Below are positions 18,490 to 26,763 of a stretch of DNA of 64,000 nucleotides, piece after piece. Made by a program: the position numbers and the translations under genes. The notes beneath the pieces were generated by a model, which saw only the letters and a program-made list of their open reading frames with translations, was not told the origin of the DNA and searched no databases. Location: positions 2,294,001 through 2,358,000 of the forward strand of contig NZ_CP049867.1 in NCBI RefSeq assembly GCF_011299595.1, read 5' to 3'. The first letter of the stretch is position 1. Each line of letters begins with the position of its first letter. The DNA comes from Nocardioides sp. HDW12B. Lineage in GTDB: Bacteria > Actinomycetota > Actinomycetes > Propionibacteriales > Nocardioidaceae.

Positions 18490-20274
18490 ATGAGCCCGGC
18501 CGACCCGGTCGCGCCGGCGGGTCCTGCGCCCGACCGCGCCAGCCGGGCCCTGCTGGGACTGGCCGCGGTCGCGGTCGCGTTCGCGGCCGCCGACACCTAC
18601 GTGGTGGTGCTGGCGCTGCCCGACATGATGGCCTCGGCCGGGCTGTCGGCCGACGAGCTGCAGCGCGCGGCCCCGATCGTCTCGGGCTTCCTGCTCGGCT
18701 ACGTCGCCGTGCTGCCGCTCATCGGTCGCATCGCCGACGTGCGCGGCCGGGTGCCGGTGCTCGTCGGCTCGCTGCTGGTGTTCGCGCTGGGGTCGCTGGT
18801 GACCGCGGCGGCCTACGACCTGCCCTCGATGGTGGCCGGCCGCTTCCTCCAGGGCGTCGGCGGCGGCGGCCTGGTGCCGGCCACGCTCGCGCTGGTCGCC
18901 GACCTCTACCCGCCGCACCGCCGCGGGATGCCGCTGGGCGTGGTCGGCGCCGTGCAGGAGATCGGCAGCGTGCTCGGCCCGTTGTACGGCGCGGTGGTGC
19001 TCGCGCTGGGCTCCTGGCGGGCCATCTTCTGGGTCAACCTCGCCGTCGGGCTGGTGCTGGCGGCCGTGCTGCACCACCGCCGGCCGCGCTCGGGCGCGCT
19101 ACCGGCGTCGGGGCGGGTCGACCTGGTCGGCGTCGGGCTGGTGGCGCTGGTGCTGGTCGGGGTGCTGCTGGTCATGTCCGAGCCGGAGGTGCTGGTCACC
19201 GACGTCACGCTCGGCCTCGGGTTCCTCCCGGTCGTGGGTGAGAGCCGGTGGCTGTCGCCGGTCGCCCTGGTCACGCTGGGGCTGCTCGTCGCGCTGGTCG
19301 TCTGGTCGCTGGTGGCCACGCGTCCCCTGCTCGACGTCCGGTCCTGGCGCGCGGTGGCGAGCGAGGTCGACGTACCGGGGGCGCTGCTGCTGTCGCTGGC
19401 GCTCGCGGGCATCGTGCTGGCCTTCGCCACCGCCGACCCCGAGGTCCAGGTCTTCTCCCCCGCCGGCCCCTGGTTGCTCCTGGGCAGCGCGGTGGCGAGC
19501 GTCGGCTTCTGGGCGCGCAACCGGACCTCGCGCCACCCGCTCGTGCCCGCGTCGGCGCTCCGGCCGTCGGCCGCTTGGGGCGCGCTCGTCGTCAGCTTCT
19601 TCATCGGCAGCGCCCTGATCGCGGCGCTGGTCGACATCCCGGTGTTCGCCCGGGTCACCGTGGCCAACGACGACCAGCTCGAGGCGGCACTGGTGCTGGT
19701 GCGGCTGCTGGTCGCACTGCCGGTCGGCGCGGTGGTCGGCGGCTGGCTGACCCACCGCGCGCCCGCGGGCGTCGTGACCGCCGGCGGGATGGCGGCGGCG
19801 ACCGTCGGCTTCCTGCTCATGGCCCGGTGGGACCTGACGTCGTTGGAGAGCTGGACGGCGACGATCCCGCTGGTGCTAGCGGGGCTCGGCTTCGGCCTCG
19901 CCCTGGCGCCGGTCAACGCCGCCCTGCTGGCCGCCACCGACGACGCGGTGCATGGCGTGGCCAGCGCGCTGCTCGTCGTCGCCCGCATGGTCGGGATGCT
20001 CGTCGGGATCAGCGCGCTCACCACGCTCGGGCTGCGCCGCTACTACGCCGAGCAGACCGACCTGCCGACCCCGATGGAGGTGTGCGGCGAGGGCGTCAGC
20101 CGGTGCGCCGAGTTCTCCCGAATCCTGCAGGAGGCCGGCCTGACCCAGCTGCAGACCGTGTTCGTGGGGGCGGCGATCTGCAGCGCCGTCGCCGGCGTGG
20201 TCGCCTTGGTGGTCTTCCGCCGCTCCGACACCCGCCAGGTGCGCACGCCCGCCTTCTCGGGGGTGGGCGGATGA
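18490..20274 (+). CDS. MFS exporter, P55-like
   Basis: A 594-residue MFS protein with about 14 predicted membrane segments. The first helix contains ADTYVVVLALPDMM, close to the DTYVVV of mycobacterial P55 (Rv1410c), and motif A is GRIADVRGRVPVL. With the preceding lprG it should export lipids or lipoglycans across the inner membrane; older work describes P55 as drug efflux. Its TGA overlaps the ATG of the next gene. I call it by function rather than symbol because orthology is inferred from short motifs and gene order. Confidence 0.88.
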   Translation: MSPADPVAPAGPAPDRASRALLGLAAVAVAFAAADTYVVVLALPDMMASAGLSADELQRAAPIVSGFLLGYVAVLPLIGRIADVRGRVPVLVGSLLVFALGSLVTAAAYDLPSMVAGRFLQGVGGGGLVPATLALVADLYPPHRRGMPLGVVGAVQEIGSVLGPLYGAVVLALGSWRAIFWVNLAVGLVLAAVLHHRRPRSGALPASGRVDLVGVGLVALVLVGVLLVMSEPEVLVTDVTLGLGFLPVVGESRWLSPVALVTLGLLVALVVWSLVATRPLLDVRSWRAVASEVDVPGALLLSLALAGIVLAFATADPEVQVFSPAGPWLLLGSAVASVGFWARNRTSRHPLVPASALRPSAAWGALVVSFFIGSALIAALVDIPVFARVTVANDDQLEAALVLVRLLVALPVGAVVGGWLTHRAPAGVVTAGGMAAATVGFLLMARWDLTSLESWTATIPLVLAGLGFGLALAPVNAALLAATDDAVHGVASALLVVARMVGMLVGISALTTLGLRRYYAEQTDLPTPMEVCGEGVSRCAEFSRILQEAGLTQLQTVFVGAAICSAVAGVVALVVFRRSDTRQVRTPAFSGVGG

Positions 20275-21224
20275 GCAGCGCCGGCGCACCTCCCGGGCTC
20301 TGCTCGGCGCTCTCGGCGCTCGCCGGCGAGCCGCTAGCCGGGTCGGCCGCCGACGCCCGCGGCTGGGTGGCGCTGGAGCAGCCGGGAGCCTGGGGCGCGA
20401 AGGCGTTCAAGGCCAGCGACCTCGACCCTGCGACCGGCAAGGCGCTGGACTCCGCCGCCTCGAAGCACGGGCTCCGTCCGGTGCTCATCCGGCGGCCGGG
20501 CCGCACGGCCGGCGCCGGTCGTGACGGCGCGCGCCGGGTGCTGGTCGCCCACTCGCTGCCCGGTCGGACGTGGCTGCTCGGCGGCTGGGTGGCCGACCCG
20601 GCCGCCGTGCTCGACCTGGACTGGGCCGCGATCGCGTCGGGTGACGTCGACGCCGTGCGCGCGAGCCTGCCGGGTCTGGTCGTCGAGGAGGCGCCGCACC
20701 TGCTGGTGTGCGCCAACGGCAAGCGCGACGCCTGCTGCGCCGTCGTGGGTCGGCCGGTCGCCGCGGCAGCCGCGGAGACCCATCCCGACCGGGTCTGGGA
20801 GACCACCCACCTGGGCGGCCACCGCTTCGCCCCGACCGCGGTCACGCTGCCGTCGGGGTGGACCTTCGGCCGTCTCACCCCCGAGAACGCCGGCCCGACG
20901 CTCGAGGACGTGGCCGCCGGGGTCGTCGACCTCGAGGGTGCGCGAGGACGGTCCGTCTGGCCCGGACCCGCCCAGGTGGCCGAGCTCGCCGTACGCCGTG
21001 AGCTCGACGCCCGCGGCGTTGACGACGTCACCGCGGTCGTGCGCGCCGACACGGACGTCCGCGGGGAGTGGGTGGTCTCGCTGCACGACGGTCGGCGCTG
21101 GCAGGTGAGCGTCGAGCGGCGGGCCACCGGCGCGAGCCGGCCCGAGTCGTGCGGCAAGAAGGCCGCGTTGGTGGAGCCGTACGTCGCCAACGGGCTCGTG
21201 GAGCTGTCCGCCGACCCGACCTGA
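20271..21224 (+). CDS. Sucrase/ferredoxin-like protein
   Basis: A 317-residue protein of the Suc_Fer-like family, a thioredoxin-like ferredoxin fold. The cysteine-containing ANGKRDACCAVVG and the HLGGHRFAPTAVTLPSG motif are the family hallmarks; a [2Fe-2S] cluster is likely with Cys and His ligands. The function is unknown despite the name, which comes from a poorly supported sucrose-related clone. The ATGA overlap with the exporter gene makes it the last member of the parC-lprG-P55 operon. The gene ends 25 bases from the HNH gene on the other strand. Confidence 0.82.
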   Translation: MSSAGAPPGLCSALSALAGEPLAGSAADARGWVALEQPGAWGAKAFKASDLDPATGKALDSAASKHGLRPVLIRRPGRTAGAGRDGARRVLVAHSLPGRTWLLGGWVADPAAVLDLDWAAIASGDVDAVRASLPGLVVEEAPHLLVCANGKRDACCAVVGRPVAAAAAETHPDRVWETTHLGGHRFAPTAVTLPSGWTFGRLTPENAGPTLEDVAAGVVDLEGARGRSVWPGPAQVAELAVRRELDARGVDDVTAVVRADTDVRGEWVVSLHDGRRWQVSVERRATGASRPESCGKKAALVEPYVANGLVELSADPT

Positions 21225-21248
21225 GCGAGGGTCACCACCGGGCAGCGG

Positions 21249-23141
21249 TCACGCGACCTCGAGCAGGACCCGCCCCATCGTCACCTCGAGGCGACTGCGG
21301 TCTCCCGGGCCGGGCGCAGCGGTGCGTCGCTGGCGCAGGATCTCGGGCTCGCTGCGACCCAGGGGCGTGGTGCCGAGGTGGTCCACGCGGTACCAGTAGC
21401 CGCTGGGGATCCGCCACAGGAACAGGCCCGGCAGCGGCTGGAAGCACTGCCAGCCGTGGTGGGTCTTCAGGTTGTGGTGACGCCGCGAGAGCGGCCCCAG
21501 GTTGTCCGGTCGGGTCTGGCCCGGTGGTGGCGCCTCGTCCGGGGGATCTCGGTAGGGCTCGGTGTGGTCGAGGTCGCAGCGCATGCTCGGGGCGGTCCCC
21601 CACGGGAAGACCTCGTACGGCGACATCGCCTCGACGGCCTCCCGCATGTCCGGCGGTACGTCGTACGCGTCCACCGGCTCCTGACCCATCGGGTCGAGCA
21701 CCGGTCGCACCACGATCCGGTCGCTCAACGGGCGCGGGTCCGTCCCCTCCGACGACCCGGCGCGTTGCAGCAGCCGGGCGAGGCGCGCCGGCAGCTGGTC
21801 GGCCACCACGTCACGCAGCTGCTCGAGACCCACTGGGCCGAGCGGCCCGCGTCCGTCCTCGAGCCGGGCCACGAGCGACTCGTCCCCGACCGCACCGCAC
21901 TCGCGGCAGGCCTCCGAGCGCGCCAGTGCGGACTCGGACAGGTGGAGCACCAGGGAGGTGCGCGGTCGCAACCGGCGCCAGACCTCCCCGCGCCCGTGAC
22001 GAGCCAGCACGCGACCGAACGCCTCGGCGAGCTCGACGGCCGTCGCCGGCGCAGCCTCGCGGGGGTCCGGCGGAGCGATCGCGTCCTGCTCGGCCGGATC
22101 CAGGTCGTCCCACGCGTCGGTCGCGGCATCGCCCTGCGGGACGACGTCGCGTCCGTCCACCGTGGAGTCGGCTGCTGCAGGGGCTGCGTCAGGGGCGTCA
22201 TGGGTTGCGGCGTCGGCGGCGTCGGCAGCGGCGTCCCGCTCCGCCTGAGTCAGACGCTCCTCGCGTGCATCACGTTCGTCGCGCGCCGCGGCCAGCATCG
22301 CGCAGACCTGCGCGGGGTTCGCGAGGAGACCGAAGGCCTTGAAGCGTCGGACCTGGAGCGGCTCGACGTCGCCGTGGTGCTGGAGCAGCGTGGCGAGGTG
22401 TTCTACCAGCGCGTCGATGCGCGCGATGTCGCCGACCGGCCCCTGCGCCACCAGCGTGCGCATCCCGGAGGCGTTCGTGCCGCGGTAGCGGCCCGCCGAG
22501 ACGTAACGGCGGCCCTCCGCGTCCTTCCGGCGGGCTTCGTGCAGCTCCGGGTCGGCCCTGATCACCGCGGCCTCGACGGCGTCGGACGCCCGCCCCCACG
22601 GCACGTCGCCGACGAGGTCAGCGGTGGCGGCGTCGACCTCGCGCGCCTGCTCCCACGTCAGCTCGGCCGCGAGCCGCGCGACGCGCTTGGCCTGCCAGTC
22701 CGGCACCTCGGCGTCCATGACTTTCGCCCACAGGCGCGGGTGCCGGTGCCGAAGGTCGAGGGCATCGCCGAGCAGGATCGAGGCGGACGTCGTCGTGATC
22801 TCCAGCAGCACGCCGAGCTCGCACACCCCGGACCGCGTGACCGCAGGGGTCCCGTCGTGGCCGGGCCAGCAGCACTCGCGCCGACCTCGCCGACGCTGCG
22901 AGGCAGTGGCGAACTGGCAGGAGCAGTCTGCTCGACCCTCGGTCGACGCGCTGACCGTCGCGTCGCGACTGGCGACCTGCAGCTCCCGACCGACGCCGGA
23001 CCACGCCCGCCCGTGCTGACAAGCCGGGACGTGCAGGTCCGCCCAGTCGGTGATCCGCCGCAGCGTCTCGGCACCGAGCCGACGGGCGCGCAGGGGCAGG
23101 TCGTGAAGCGCCACTTCCACCGCCTCCCGTTGCTCGATCAT
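21249..23141 (-). CDS. DUF222 and HNH endonuclease domain protein (REP13E12 type)
   Basis: A 630-residue protein with the DUF222 domain (about 100-480, carrying an acidic, Ala-rich insert around 290-360) and a C-terminal HNH nuclease with CDLDHTEPYRD and NLGPLSRRHHNLKTHHGW. This is the family of the M. tuberculosis REP13E12 repeats. Such genes occur in many copies in Nocardioides and are regarded as mobile or selfish, but no terminal repeats or target duplication are seen here. The N-terminal part has a Cys-rich stretch (residues about 73-106) that I cannot explain. The promoter is unusually good, with a leaderless start at ATG 23141. Confidence 0.88.
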   Translation of the reverse strand: MIEQREAVEVALHDLPLRARRLGAETLRRITDWADLHVPACQHGRAWSGVGRELQVASRDATVSASTEGRADCSCQFATASQRRRGRRECCWPGHDGTPAVTRSGVCELGVLLEITTTSASILLGDALDLRHRHPRLWAKVMDAEVPDWQAKRVARLAAELTWEQAREVDAATADLVGDVPWGRASDAVEAAVIRADPELHEARRKDAEGRRYVSAGRYRGTNASGMRTLVAQGPVGDIARIDALVEHLATLLQHHGDVEPLQVRRFKAFGLLANPAQVCAMLAAARDERDAREERLTQAERDAAADAADAATHDAPDAAPAAADSTVDGRDVVPQGDAATDAWDDLDPAEQDAIAPPDPREAAPATAVELAEAFGRVLARHGRGEVWRRLRPRTSLVLHLSESALARSEACRECGAVGDESLVARLEDGRGPLGPVGLEQLRDVVADQLPARLARLLQRAGSSEGTDPRPLSDRIVVRPVLDPMGQEPVDAYDVPPDMREAVEAMSPYEVFPWGTAPSMRCDLDHTEPYRDPPDEAPPPGQTRPDNLGPLSRRHHNLKTHHGWQCFQPLPGLFLWRIPSGYWYRVDHLGTTPLGRSEPEILRQRRTAAPGPGDRSRLEVTMGRVLLEVA

Positions 23142-23148
23142 ACGTTCG

Positions 23149-23177
23149 ATTGTAGACGATAATCACCGACTGCTCAA
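23149..23177 (-). promoter_or_regulatory. Full sigma-70 promoter of the HNH gene
   Basis: On the minus strand TTGAGC (23172-23177) and TACAAT (23149-23154) are separated by 17 bases. TACAAT is followed by seven bases and then ATG 23141, so the mRNA should be leaderless. The stretch is clearly more AT-rich than its surroundings. Confidence 0.7.
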
Positions 23178-23243
23178 GAGGTTGCTGCGTCTCATCTCGC
23201 GGATTTCTGGACGGTCGCCACGCCCGCCGGCCCTGGGGTTCGC

Positions 23244-23249
23244 TAGCGT
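23244..23249 (+). promoter_or_regulatory. -10 box of the carbonic anhydrase gene, leaderless promoter
   Basis: TAGCGT is followed by seven bases and then GTG 23257. Confidence 0.45.
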
Positions 23250-23256
23250 TCTCGGC

Positions 23257-23757
23257 GTGAACGACGACGCCTTCGACGACCTCATCGCCGCCAACCGCGC
23301 CTTCGCCGACGACTTCGCCCTCGGCGGCTTCGACGGCGTCGCCCATGCCGGCGTGGCCATCGTGACCTGCATGGACTCGCGCATCGACCCGTTGCGTCTC
23401 GTCGGGCTCCAGCCCGGCGACGCCAAGATCTTCCGGAACCCGGGGGGCCGGGTCACCGAGGCGGCCCTCGAGGCGCTGGTCCTCGGCGCGCACCTGCTCA
23501 ACGTGCAGCGCATCCTCGTGGTCCCGCACACCCGGTGCGCGATGGCCTCGGCCACCGAGGCCGAGCTGCGCGAGCGGATCTCGGCCTCCGCCGGCACCGA
23601 CGCCACCTGGCACCGTTTCCACGTCGTTGACGATCAGGACGCCGCGCTGCGCGAGGACGTCCAGCGCGTCCGCACGCATCCCCTCATCCCCGACACCGTC
23701 TCGGTGGGCGGGTTCATCTACGACGTCGACACCGGGCTGCTCGAGCGCCGCGTCTGA
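23257..23757 (+). CDS. Beta-class carbonic anhydrase
   Basis: Zinc enzyme that interconverts CO2 and bicarbonate in the cytoplasm. The 166-residue protein has the beta-class motifs CMDSR (Cys, Asp and Arg of the active site) and HTRC (His and second Cys), so three zinc ligands plus the Asp-Arg dyad are present. The length matches the short Cab-type branch. GTG 23257 fits the conserved N terminus; a longer reading upstream would add Arg/Pro-rich sequence with no family match. The DUF2007 gene follows 13 bases later. Confidence 0.92.
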   Translation: MNDDAFDDLIAANRAFADDFALGGFDGVAHAGVAIVTCMDSRIDPLRLVGLQPGDAKIFRNPGGRVTEAALEALVLGAHLLNVQRILVVPHTRCAMASATEAELRERISASAGTDATWHRFHVVDDQDAALREDVQRVRTHPLIPDTVSVGGFIYDVDTGLLERRV

Positions 23758-23770
23758 GAGGCTGGCCGAC

Positions 23771-24010
23771 GTGGCCGAGCTCCTGCGCACCAACGACCCC
23801 GCCCTCATCTCCGTGGTGGAGAGCATCCTCATGGAGGAGGGCATCGACTACCACGTCGCCGACTCCACCATCAGCGTGATGGAGGGCTCGATCGGCGCGT
23901 TCCAGCGTCGCCTGCTCGTGCACGACGAGGAGCTGGAGGCGGCACGCACCGCCCTCACCGAGGCGGACCTGGGTCACTGGCTCCCGCCCCTGCGCGTCAG
24001 GCGTCGATGA
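23771..24010 (+). CDS. DUF2007 (putative signal-transducing protein) family
   Basis: A 79-residue small soluble protein. The pattern VAELLRTNDPALISVVESIL followed by a DEELEAARTALTEA helix fits the DUF2007 fold, related to PII-like proteins and of unknown role. GTG 23771 is preceded by GAGAGG near 23756-23762. It lies directly after the carbonic anhydrase gene, so the two probably form an operon. Its last 14 bases overlap the tail of parE on the opposite strand. Confidence 0.8.
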   Translation: MAELLRTNDPALISVVESILMEEGIDYHVADSTISVMEGSIGAFQRRLLVHDEELEAARTALTEADLGHWLPPLRVRRR

Positions 24011-26054
24011 GCTCGGCGTCGATCTCGTAGGCCCCGGCCACGATGAACTCCTTGCGAGGCGCGACCTCGCTGCCCATGAGCAGCTCGAAGACCTCGGTCG
24101 CACCGGCGGCGTCGTCGACGGTGATCCGCCGCAGCGTGCGGTGCCGCGGGTCCATCGTGGTCTCGGCCAGCTGGTCGGCGTCCATCTCCCCGAGGCCCTT
24201 GTAACGCTGCACCGGGTCCTTCCAGCGCATGCCCTTCTTCGTCAGCTCGGCCAGCTTCCGCTGGAGCTCGGCGTCGGAGTAGGTGTAGAGGTACTTGCCC
24301 ATCCCCTTCTTCGGGTTGGTGAGCTCGATGCGGTGGAGCGGCGGCACGGCGCTGAAGACGCGGCCGGACGTGATGAGTTCAGGCATGTACTTGAAGAACA
24401 GCGTGGCCAGCAGGCACCGGATGTGGGCACCGTCGGAGTCGGCGTCGGCCATGAAGACGATGCGCCCGTAGCGGACCTGCTCGAGGTCGAAGGTCCGCCC
24501 CGACCCGGCGCCGACCACCTGGATGATCGAGGCGCACTCGGTGTTCTTGAGCATGTCGCCCACGGACGCCTTCTGGACGTTGAGGATCTTGCCGCGGATC
24601 GGCAGCAGTGCCTGGAACTCCGAGTTGCGGGCCAGCTTCGCCGTACCGAGGGCGGAGTCGCCCTCGACGATGAAGAGCTCGGTGCGGTCGTTGTCGGAGG
24701 AGCGGCAGTCGGCGAGCTTGGCCGGCAGCGCGGAGGACTCGAGCGCGTTCTTGCGGCGCTGGTTGTCTCGCTGCTGACGCGCGGCCAGCCGGGTCCGTGA
24801 GGCGTTGGCGATCTTCTCCAGCAACGGCTTGGCCTGCGCCTTGTCGGTGCGCTTGCTCGAGGTGAGGAAGTCCTTGAGCTCCTTGCCCACGACCTTGCGC
24901 ACGATCGAGCGCGCCGCCGGGGTGCCGAGCACCTCCTTGGTCTGACCCTCGAACTGCGGCTCGGCCAGGCGCACGGTCACGACCGCGGTCAGCCCCTCGA
25001 GCGCGTCGTCCTTGACGACGTCGGGCTCGGCGACCTTGAGCGTCTTGGACTCGCGCAGCACGTCGTTGAACGTCTTGGTCAGCGCCGACTCGAAGCCACC
25101 CACGTGGGTGCCGCCCTTGGGAGTGGCGATCACGTTGACGTAGGAGCGGACCTCGGTCTCGTAGCCGCTCCCCCACCGCAGCGCGACGTCGACGAACAGC
25201 TCGCGCTCGACGTCCTGCGGGATCATGTGGCCCTTGTCGTCGAGCAGCGGGACCGTCTCGGTGAAGTGGTCGCTGCCCTGCAGCCGCAGCACCTCGGTCA
25301 CCGGCTCGCCGGTGGACAGGAAGTCGCAGTACTCCGTGATGCCGCCGTCGTGGCGGAAGCTCTCCTCGACCGGCTCCTCACCGCGCAGGTCGCGCAGCAC
25401 CAGCTCGAGACCCGGGACGATGAACGAGGTCTGGCGCGCTCGCGTGACGAGCTCGTCGTACACGAAGCCGGCGTCCTTGGTGAACATCTGCCGGTCCGGC
25501 CAGAAGCGGATCCGGGTGCCGGTGACCGTCTTGGCCACCCGCTTGCCCTTGTGCAGGCCCGACTGCGGCTCGAACCCGGCGTCGGGGCCCTCGCCGTCGA
25601 AGACGCCGGGGACTCCGCGGCGGAACGACATCGACTGCGTCGCCGGCGACCGGTCGACCGCGACGTCGAGACGGGCCGACAGCGCGTTGACGACGGACGA
25701 GCCGACGCCGTGGAGGCCGCCGGTGGCGTTGTAGGAGCCGCCGCCGAACTTGCCGCCGGCGTGCAGCTTGGTGAAGACCACCTCGACACCGGACAGCCCG
25801 GTCTTGGGCTCCTTGTCCACGGGGATGCCACGGCCGTTGTCGTGGACCTCGGCCGAACCGTCGGGGTGCAGCGTCACGTCGACGCGGGTGCAGACGCCGG
25901 CCAGCGCCTCGTCGACGGAGTTGTCGATGATCTCCCACAGGCAGTGCATGAGCCCGCGGGCGTCGGTGGAGCCGATGTACATGCCCGGACGCTTCCGGAC
26001 CGCCTCGAGCCCCTCGAGGACGAGGAGGTGCTGGGCGTTGTAGGTGTTGTCGAT
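23997..26054 (-). CDS. parE: DNA topoisomerase IV subunit B, probable ATC start
   Basis: ATPase subunit of topoisomerase IV, partner of ParC. The protein has the GHKL ATPase motifs (EIIDNSVDEA, DNGRGIP, GGLHGVGSS), the transducer domain and the TOPRIM domain (EGDSALGTAK and DADSDGAHI). Family proteins begin with about 30 residues before GMYIGS; here these are present (IDNTYNAQHLLVLEGLEAVRKRPG) but no ATG, GTG or TTG occurs between the in-frame TAG (26091-26093) and ATG 25980-25982. GGGAGG lies six bases before the ATC at 26052-26054, the spacing of an ideal ribosome binding site. I therefore give ATC 26054 as start (685 residues); starting at 25982 would remove a conserved part of the ATPase domain. 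Confidence 0.85.
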   Translation of the reverse strand: MDNTYNAQHLLVLEGLEAVRKRPGMYIGSTDARGLMHCLWEIIDNSVDEALAGVCTRVDVTLHPDGSAEVHDNGRGIPVDKEPKTGLSGVEVVFTKLHAGGKFGGGSYNATGGLHGVGSSVVNALSARLDVAVDRSPATQSMSFRRGVPGVFDGEGPDAGFEPQSGLHKGKRVAKTVTGTRIRFWPDRQMFTKDAGFVYDELVTRARQTSFIVPGLELVLRDLRGEEPVEESFRHDGGITEYCDFLSTGEPVTEVLRLQGSDHFTETVPLLDDKGHMIPQDVERELFVDVALRWGSGYETEVRSYVNVIATPKGGTHVGGFESALTKTFNDVLRESKTLKVAEPDVVKDDALEGLTAVVTVRLAEPQFEGQTKEVLGTPAARSIVRKVVGKELKDFLTSSKRTDKAQAKPLLEKIANASRTRLAARQQRDNQRRKNALESSALPAKLADCRSSDNDRTELFIVEGDSALGTAKLARNSEFQALLPIRGKILNVQKASVGDMLKNTECASIIQVVGAGSGRTFDLEQVRYGRIVFMADADSDGAHIRCLLATLFFKYMPELITSGRVFSAVPPLHRIELTNPKKGMGKYLYTYSDAELQRKLAELTKKGMRWKDPVQRYKGLGEMDADQLAETTMDPRHRTLRRITVDDAAGATEVFELLMGSEVAPRKEFIVAGAYEIDAELIDA

Positions 26055-26093
26055 GACGAGCCTCCCGACGGCGTGGTGCGCGAGCGCAATCTA
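26055..26093 (-). promoter_or_regulatory. parE leader: -10 box and ribosome binding site
   Basis: TAGATT (26088-26093, minus strand) could be a -10 box, giving an mRNA start near 26081 and a leader of about 27 bases. GGGAGG (26061-26066) then stands six bases before ATC 26054. No good -35 box is seen. Confidence 0.5.
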
Positions 26094-26438
26094 CCCGGCA
26101 CCGTCGACGGAACCCCGACGCCACGACGATCGTCACGCAGACGTCATCGACCGGTCCGGTCCGGACCTCCTGGCGGCCACCGAAAGCAGACTCGCCGGGG
26201 CGGTTCACCACCTCCCGGCTTGGGCGGGGGGTCACACTGGAGGAGATCACCCGGTCACACCGATCCCCACCCCCTCGATGTGAGCACCGACACCCCGGTC
26301 TCATAGCGCGAAGGTAGGTGTCGGGGGAACAGACCGCCGTGTTTGGATTGTTGACCTGAGGTGAGACTCACCGAACCGGACCGACACCGTCGCGAAGGCC
26401 CCGTGGAGTCCAGGAGTACGACAGGAAGAGAGGCCGCC
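26094..26438. promoter_or_regulatory. 345-base intergenic region between parE and the DUF7455 gene
   Basis: No gene is seen here. Two possible elements for the plus-strand gene are GGAAC (26326-26330), 19 bases before GTT (26350-26352), which resembles promoters of the SigR/SigH class of ECF factors, and a perfect 13-base inverted repeat GGTGAG-A-CTCACC (26360-26372). The ribosome binding site GGAAGAGAGG (26424-26433) precedes GTG 26439. The rest shows short GGTCCGG repeats but nothing I can name. Confidence 0.35.
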
Positions 26439-26657
26439 GTGACTACTGCCGTTGCACCCAGCCCCCTGACCGCCAGCGACCGATGTGACCGTTGCGGCGC
26501 CCAGGCCTACCTCCGTGTGGAGCTCACCAGCGGCGGTGAGCTGCTGTTCTGCGCCCACCACGCCCGTGAGCACGGTGACAAGCTCCGCAAGGTGGCCGTC
26601 AACGTGCACGACGAGACCAGCCGACTCCTCGACCCCCCGGTCGCCGACGTCCGCTGA
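26439..26657 (+). CDS. DUF7455 family small zinc-ribbon-like protein
   Basis: A 72-residue conserved actinobacterial protein. It has a CDRC pair followed by CAHH, which together look like a zinc site. The sequence LTASDRCDRCGAQAYLRVEL is the family signature. In Streptomyces a homologue lies between parE and the main sigma factor gene hrdB; here it also lies beside parE, while sigA is 17 kb away. The function is unknown. A strong hairpin terminator follows, so it is probably transcribed alone. Confidence 0.85.
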   Translation: MTTAVAPSPLTASDRCDRCGAQAYLRVELTSGGELLFCAHHAREHGDKLRKVAVNVHDETSRLLDPPVADVR

Positions 26658-26673
26658 TCCACCCGAACCACCG

Positions 26674-26703
26674 ACGAGGCCCCGGCTCCTGCCGGGGCCT
26701 CGT
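26674..26703 (+). terminator. Hairpin terminator after the DUF7455 gene
   Basis: ACGAGGCCCCGG (26674-26685) pairs perfectly with CCGGGGCCTCGT (26692-26703) around a six-base loop. There is no real T tract, which is usual in high-GC actinobacteria. Confidence 0.8.
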
Positions 26704-26763
26704 TCGCGTCCGCAGCCCGTACGTCGCTCCCGAGGCGGTGAGCGCGCCGCCGGGAGGTCCCGC

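Noticed and set aside
21249-23256. HNH gene as a complete insertion element
   Set aside because: I found no terminal inverted repeats, target duplication or transposase; only the protein family suggests mobility.
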